A stretch of DNA of 64,000 nucleotides, from contig NC_089175.1 in assembly GCF_947507565.1 (NCBI RefSeq), forward strand, positions 5,073,733-5,137,732. Reading direction: 5' to 3'. Position 1 is the first letter of the stretch; the number at the start of each line of letters is the position of its first letter. The DNA comes from Oscarella lobularis (Eukaryota; Porifera; Homoscleromorpha; Homosclerophorida; Oscarellidae). The position numbers and the translations under genes are program-made. Under the pieces are notes generated by a model. That model was given only the letters and a program-made list of their open reading frames with translations. It made no database searches and was not told the DNA's origin. This document shows positions 59,586 through 64,000 of this stretch, one piece after another.

Positions 59586-60475
59586 TCATATTTTTCTTGC
59601 CATAATGGCAACAGTTGTCCACGAACTGGCATCTCTGGCGCCTGGGACATCCATAACAGGCGCTTCTCTGGCAATCAGCCTGTGCTCGATCACATCAAAC
59701 CCGGCAGCCTTCACACTGTCGAATATGAACTGTTTGCTTCTTTCCACATGATCGTGGCCGTGATGATGATGATGATGATGATGGTGACCATCATGCTGGT
59801 CCCCATGGTGATCATGACCGTGATGTTCCTCCTCCTTCTTTTCATCATCCTCTTTCTTCTCTTTCTCAAACTGGCGTTGCGCGTGAAAGCACCCAAGCCT
59901 ATCACTCAGCATCAGCAGACCATTCGGCTTCCCAAATTCGCTAAACAGGGCGCGTAATCGTCGTGCGTCTTGACGGCGTGCAATAGGCAATAATGCAGCG
60001 ACACAACGTCGAAATGACCGACCAACGACGCGTCGACGGGATCTGCCGCCGTGACGTCAGCTTTTAGTATCGCCGCCATCTTAGACCGAAGCGCATCCTG
60101 TCTCTCGCTTGCCGCCGACTCCGAACGATCGCCTTCCACGTCGGCGACGGCGTAGCGAATCAGCGACGAGAAGTCGTACGATTCGGAGCCGCCGGCTTTC
60201 CAGGTTTTCAAGAAGTCGACGTTTTGCTGGCCGAAGTCGGTGAACGTGATCGTTTCCGCGTACCTGACGGCACTGATAAGCGACCAAATGGTTGGACCAC
60301 CGCCGAATTCGATAATGCGCGCATTTGCGAGATTCGCTCGCTTGTACAACTCGTCAAAAATCACGAGACGTTGCTGGAGGACCTGATGAGAGCTCACATC
60401 TGAGTCCTCTTTGAAAGAGTAGTATCGGTCGCAATAGGCGACCGGATTTTCGAACAACGGTCCTCCCTTCTCCAT
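59586..60475 (-). CDS. NNMT/PNMT-type methyltransferase with His-rich insertion and a frameshift
   Basis: Minus strand, start 60475 (MEKGGPLFENPVAYCDRYYS). The first 180 residues match the NNMT/PNMT/TEMT small-molecule methyltransferase family: AdoMet motif IIEFGGGPTIWSLISA, acidic FTDFGQQNVDFLKTW, the acidic loop after RYAVADVEG, and FDVVSLHYCLLHA. Near 59950 the frame breaks (VKTHDDYAP). The C-terminal part continues in the next frame as ALFSEFGKPNGLLMLSDRLG and ends DVPGARDASSWTTVAIMARK at 59586. Within it lies an insertion of Lys/Glu then GHDHHGDQHDGHHHHHHHHH, which family members normally lack. The product would methylate a small amine or pyridine with SAM in the cytosol. The frameshift means either a pseudogene or a sequence error. 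Confidence 0.7.
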
Positions 60476-60607
60476 AGATCAAACGCGCGTTCGATTCGGA
60501 TATCCGCATATGTTTTTTATTCAGGTAAATCAATTCTTTTGAGTGAGCGAGCTTACTAAGTCTAGTGCATGCCTGTATCATATCTCTCTCTACTCTAAAG
60601 CATTATT

Positions 60608-60915
60608 TTATGTAGGAAAATTGTCCAGCAAATGAACGTATTCACTATTGATATCCAGCTCACATTCCTGACAAGGGAATTCTAAGGGTTCATACCTAAG
60701 AGAAAAAGACAGAATATCAGTAGCCAACAAAACGGCAAGTGAAATCACCAGTAGTTCACTGCCATGTTTCTATGCTCCTTCTGATCGGGCGTCGATTGGA
60801 CTTCGTGCCACCAAAACGCTGGCATGAAGAGAACGTCGCCCGCGTGAATTGTATACTCCATCCGCGCAACCTTGCCAAACTCAGGAAACCGTTTCAGATC
60901 TGGGTTTCGAATGTC
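60608..60915 (-). pseudogene. JmjC/cupin-8 hydroxylase-like gene, 3' part only
   Basis: Two minus-strand exons. 60749-60915 encodes DIRNPDLKRFPEFGKVARME, then HAGDVLFMPAFWWHEVQS and NMAVNYW. 60608-60695 encodes YEPLEFPCQECELDINSEYV and HLLDNFPT, with TAA at 60610-60608. The donor (GTGATTTC) and acceptor (CTCTTAG) are clear and join in frame. GDVLFMPAFWWHEV is the C-terminal strand of JmjC-type Fe(II)/2-oxoglutarate hydroxylases, with the last metal-ligand His. The upstream half with HxD is absent: only 133 bases separate the exon from the start of a plus-strand gene. It is a truncated remnant, or its 5' exons lie farther off beyond that gene. Confidence 0.6.
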
Positions 60916-61048
60916 CTATTTATCTCTGCTGACATCTGGTGACATCATTGGAAGTTACGCATAGATGCTTTACGTCATGCCTACGTCATGTACAGTGTCT
61001 CTGCTCAGTGCGCACGCTCAAAGAATCGCGCGCGCTCAAAGAATCGCC

Positions 61049-62142
61049 ATGTCGGCTGTCGAAGTCCATTGCGTTGAGTGCGTTCCGCTGCATCGCTCAG
61101 AGAGCACCGAAACTTTTCCGTCGTCTCCTGGTGAGTGGCTGTATTCGCGCCTTTGCTATTCGCTCTTCGGCAATTCGCTTCGGGCGTTTCGCTCTAACTG
61201 CGTCGACGTAGAACTTCATTTTGCGATTTGCACATTCGGTCGAAGCGCTACAATTACCGTTCGTTGTACTGTACAGTTTCGCGTGGCGGCCGCTGACCGT
61301 GACGTCACGCAATCGTCACTTGCAGAGCCGTATATAAAGAAGAAATCTTTATATACGGCTCTGGTCACTTGATCTCGTGATTTTGCCGGCCACGTGTCTA
61401 TATAGCTCCAGTAGAGATTAATTTTAATTAAATAGTAGAAGATGCACGTGACCATGACCTCTGTTGCATTCATAATTGGGTTGTCTTTTCAGAGGCTGAG
61501 GATTATTTTGCGATACTTGACAATCGAGAGGAATTGTATTCCAGCGGTAGCCAGCCCAAAGTCACCACAATACCAGCTCCTCTTGATTTCCATGAAGTTG
61601 CCAGCGATGAATTGCGAGGTCTTAAAGTGGAATACGTCAATCAGTGTCTTGTTGTCACAAGCATCCCAGGACGTGTTCGTCCAGCAGCTTTAGCGGAAAT
61701 TATTCGTCAGCTAGGAAACTGGATAAAAGATAAGAAGTTGCCCATCATCGTTGCACTCAATAAAGATGTCGAGTTGTCCTGTGAGGCAGTTTACCGACCA
61801 GACGTGTGCGCTCATTTTGAAGAGGAGGAAGAGAAATTCCCGTGCATTGCGATTGAAGTATCTGTCTCCGAGTTGTTCGAGAAAGCGAAAGAGAGGTGTG
61901 ATGAGTTTCTCAAGCTGGGCTCTCAGTTTGTTGCTATTTTCAATTTCGAAAGTACCGAGTCAGCATCTTTTTCATTTCATTCGAAATTGCGTGATCGTAA
62001 ATGGCGCAAATCGGAAGGGCCGACTATTGTTCCTGGCGCTGTTTTCGGTTGCGAAGAAGACTGTGTGCTAGATCGAAAAGAAATTGAGATAGATGCCACC
62101 CGCGCACTTCGAAAGAGGCCGCTTCGTCGTGAAGATGTTTAA
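61049..62142 (+). CDS. Two-exon gene with Uma2/PD-(D/E)XK-like domain
   Basis: Exon 1, 61049-61130 (MSAVEVHCVECVPLHRSEST), ends at a consensus GTGAGT. Exon 2 starts at 61493 after TTTTCAG, and the split codon G/AG keeps the frame (EAEDYFAILDNREELYSSGS) to the stop at 62142, about 244 residues. The core YRPDVCAHFEEEEEKFPCIA, then IEVSVSELFEKAKERCDEFL and LGSQFVAIFNFE resembles Uma2/DUF820-type PD-(D/E)XK nuclease folds. The candidate acidic residues are the D of RPDV and the E of IEVS, followed by a downstream Lys helix. In bacteria this family is abundant and poorly characterised; in animals it is unusual. Strictly, a nuclease activity is not demonstrated. The C-terminus is basic (ALRKRPLRRED). 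Confidence 0.6.
61324..61362. repeat. Perfect short hairpin in intron
   Basis: agagccgtatataaaga pairs with tctttatatacggctct across a five-base loop. It lies within the intron of the Uma2-like gene. Confidence 0.8.
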
Positions 62143-62354
62143 ATAAAACTTGTGTATTTATTTTGTTGCGTTTTTTGAATAAATGCAGGAGTCTAACAAC
62201 GCCTCTCTCCATCTTTTCTCCGGGTCGTAGACATCATGTAAGGACACGCAAAGCGCTGCGAAATGCCTCGTTTTACGACAAGAAAAGGCACGGAATAGGT
62301 CACAGAGTGAATTCTTTGCTATTCTAGATCGTTTCGTCTCATATTTCACGCTAA

Positions 62355-62437
62355 AAAACGAACGTATGCCAGTAGACGTATGCGTCTGTAGCTTTTTAGT
62401 GACGCAAGTCGGTATGCTTGGTCAGCAAAATTCAAGC
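62355..62437 (+). repeat. Dispersed repeat shared with D2 and D3 flanks
   Basis: aaaaaacgaacgtatgcc, then agtgacg and tgcttggtcagcaaaattc, occur in the same order at 43497-43562 and 48357-48418. No coding capacity. Confidence 0.6.
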
Positions 62438-62692
62438 AAGATCGCTGCCGGCCCTCGAATGGATTTTTGTTAGCTAAGCGAACGTTTGCAGACGATTTCT
62501 CTGCCTGTTAGCGAAGCCCTCGACTAGACTAGACATTCGCAACTGAAAGACGAGCGAGAATCGTTCATAATCGACTCAAACGCACGAGCCGCTATTGTAG
62601 AAAGTTCAGATCGCCTTGCACTGCTCGTAGAAACGATAGGCCCTTTTCCTTTCCCGCCAACCATCAGGCCTAACGTGCTGCGACTGTGATTC

Positions 62693-63472
62693 GGCAGGAC
62701 GGAGTTTCAAACGCGCATGTACGAATACTAGTGCGTAACCAGAGATATAAAAGAGTAACTCTTTATATCTCTGGCGTAACAATGGGCGGAGAGCCAATGA
62801 CGTAGCCTTGTCGCCTTAAATCAGCCAATGAAGTAAACATTTATCGTTCTATCGAGACCCCGTGAAAGAAAAATGGCTCGTCTAAGATGAGTTCGAATTG
62901 TCTAAGCTTGAGAATTGGCAGATCGAAGCTTCAATGAATAAGCTTTGATTTTAGCCCTGACGTATTTTTAGTTGAGGGGTACGTCAATCGAGAAAAAGCG
63001 GTTTGAAAGTTTTAGGATCGCTGAACGCACTAGGAACCGCACGTTTTCTCTATAAATAGCTTCAAAAATTTAAAAAATCGTAGGGATTTGTAAATGCGCT
63101 CGAAAATGCGCTGAATCGTGCCTCAATCGCGCCTAACGACCCACGATGTTTCGAATTTTGCCGAAATATGTTAGGTAAAAACAGCGTCTTTTTAGCTTCA
63201 AAGATAAAGAATACTGCCTTTTATTTATACTACTGGCGTTTTTGGAAAGCTCGGCGACAAAAATGGGAAGTTGTAGACGATAATTTGTACGAGGGTCCCC
63301 GCCCGATGCGCGTTTGTTTCAGTGAAGCAATGCCACATTTGCGCATTTTCGCCAAAGAAAATGCGCTTGTCAGAGGCTAGATAAGGTAAAATCAGCGCTT
63401 TCGGAAAACATTCGAAGGGAGTAACCAGTAACCCTAACTACGACGCATGCGCGTTTGAAACTCCGTCCTGCC
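62693..63472. mobile_element. TIR element with 9-bp target duplication (Mutator-like, non-autonomous)
   Basis: A 27-base perfect inverted terminal repeat (ggcaggacggagtttcaaac and onward at 62693-62719, its complement at 63446-63472) is flanked by the exact direct repeat CTGTGATTC at 62684-62692 and 63473-63481. The length is 780 bp. Internal sequence includes a palindrome at 62739-62774 and an ORF at 63168-63380 without recognisable transposase motifs. Nine-base target duplications are typical of Mutator-like elements; the superfamily call is inference. Confidence 0.85.
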
Positions 63473-63481
63473 CTGTGATTC

Positions 63482-63890
63482 AGCTAAAGCGGACGGAATC
63501 TTTACGCCTAGTAGTGGTTGCCATTTCGATTCTCTCTGCGCTCGGCGTCAATCCAGGCGTCGTTCTGGACGAGTCTCTCTTCCCCGACGTCCTTTCCCGT
63601 TGGAGGCCCAGAACCGCTCGAAAAGAACAGAAAAGGGGACGTAAGACGCGATGGACGAGCTTCTGGATCAAAGTGGGGAACGTGCGATCTCACAAAGAGC
63701 CATTTCCATCAGGTAACACGACGAATTTCCAAGGAGTACCTGTTTGTCAAGTTAGATTGACGTAGCAGTTCCTCTGGCAGCCACGCCAGTCTGTCGTGCA
63801 CATTCCTGTAGTTAGCAATCCACAAGTTGGCCAAGTTGGAGAGGTCGTAACGTTAGCAGGCGAATTATTATTGCTTGATCGTTTCTTATG
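63482..63890. other. Unassigned region near right edge
   Basis: Overlapping ORFs on both strands (63475-63765 plus; 63480-63693 minus) without recognisable domains. It follows directly after the TIR element's target duplication. Confidence 0.4.
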
Positions 63891-63894
63891 ACTA

Positions 63895-63970
63895 TAGATG
63901 TAAATGTCGGCCAAGAACGTCGCCGCGCTGGCGGAGACCCCGGGTCGCGTCAGCAGATTAACGTCTGCCA
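63895..63970 (+). pseudogene. Probable relic of a Delta-like membrane-span exon
   Basis: After an acceptor-like tatgactatag, the bases match the start of the D5 membrane-span exon (57537-57600). Shared blocks include cgtc-ccgctgg-ggagac-ccg-gtcg-gtcagcagatt in the same order and spacing. The frame is not maintained and no upstream DSL or EGF exon was seen within 1 kb. Confidence 0.5.
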
Positions 63971-64000
63971 GTGTAGATGTCGTCGATCGCGATAGGATTG

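Noticed and set aside
63475..63765. 96-residue ORF near the right edge
   Set aside because: It starts inside the transposon's target duplication, overlaps opposing ORFs and has no recognisable domain.

Overview
The window is animal nuclear DNA. Genes are split by many very short introns (mostly 30-100 bp, GT-AG with a recurrent GC-AG minority). The products are metazoan extracellular-matrix and signalling proteins: Delta-like DSL ligands, ADAM metalloproteases, a FREM2/FRAS1-type basement-membrane protein, CTHRC1-like secreted proteins, an FN3/laminin-EGF receptor-like protein and a CARD-ankyrin protein. Compact intron size, tandem lineage-specific duplication and divergence from bilaterian sequences suggest an early-branching animal, most plausibly a sponge (an Oscarella-like homoscleromorph would fit). 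That assignment is inference.

Layout. 1-775: 3' end of a cysteine-rich secreted protein gene. 1256-4277: CARD plus ankyrin gene. 4433-28645: a mosaic of segmental duplications in which three source genes recur (CARD-ankyrin, ADAM, 5' end of FREM). It holds a decayed ADAM copy (5639-12862) whose catalytic Glu is Ala and whose disintegrin intron is filled with inverted-repeat elements and a minisatellite, two FREM 5' relics, two CARD-ankyrin relics, an ADAM 5' relic, an FN3/laminin-EGF gene (15635-17943), three minus-strand CTHRC1-like genes (18246-21504), a small death-domain ORF (22260-22532) and an apparently intact ADAM gene (24154-28645). 28767-38218: a complete FREM2-type gene with 12 CSPG repeats, 5 Calx-beta domains, a membrane span and a PDZ-binding C-terminus. 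38372-40141: an LRRC27-like gene on the minus strand, convergent with FREM and divergent from the first Delta gene.

40247-57879: the most striking feature, five head-to-tail genes (called D1-D5 here) for Delta-like ligands with MNNL, DSL, EGF repeats, a Sushi domain, a calcium-binding-type EGF, a membrane span and a tyrosine-motif tail. D2 and D3 are a recent duplication. D2 ends early beside an 816-bp hairpin element, and D4 carries a one-base frameshift in its MNNL domain. 58000-64000: an NNMT-like methyltransferase with a histidine-rich insertion and a frameshift, the 3' end of a JmjC-type gene, a two-exon gene with a Uma2/PD-(D/E)XK-like domain, a TIR element with a perfect 9-bp target duplication, and a probable Delta exon relic at the right edge.

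Functional reading. The window links cell-surface ligands (DSL), a sheddase family known elsewhere to process DSL ligands and Notch (ADAM), and matrix proteins (FREM, CTHRC1-like, FN3). Physical clustering is seen directly; functional coupling is inference. Exon boundaries were read by eye from splice signals and paralogue comparison.
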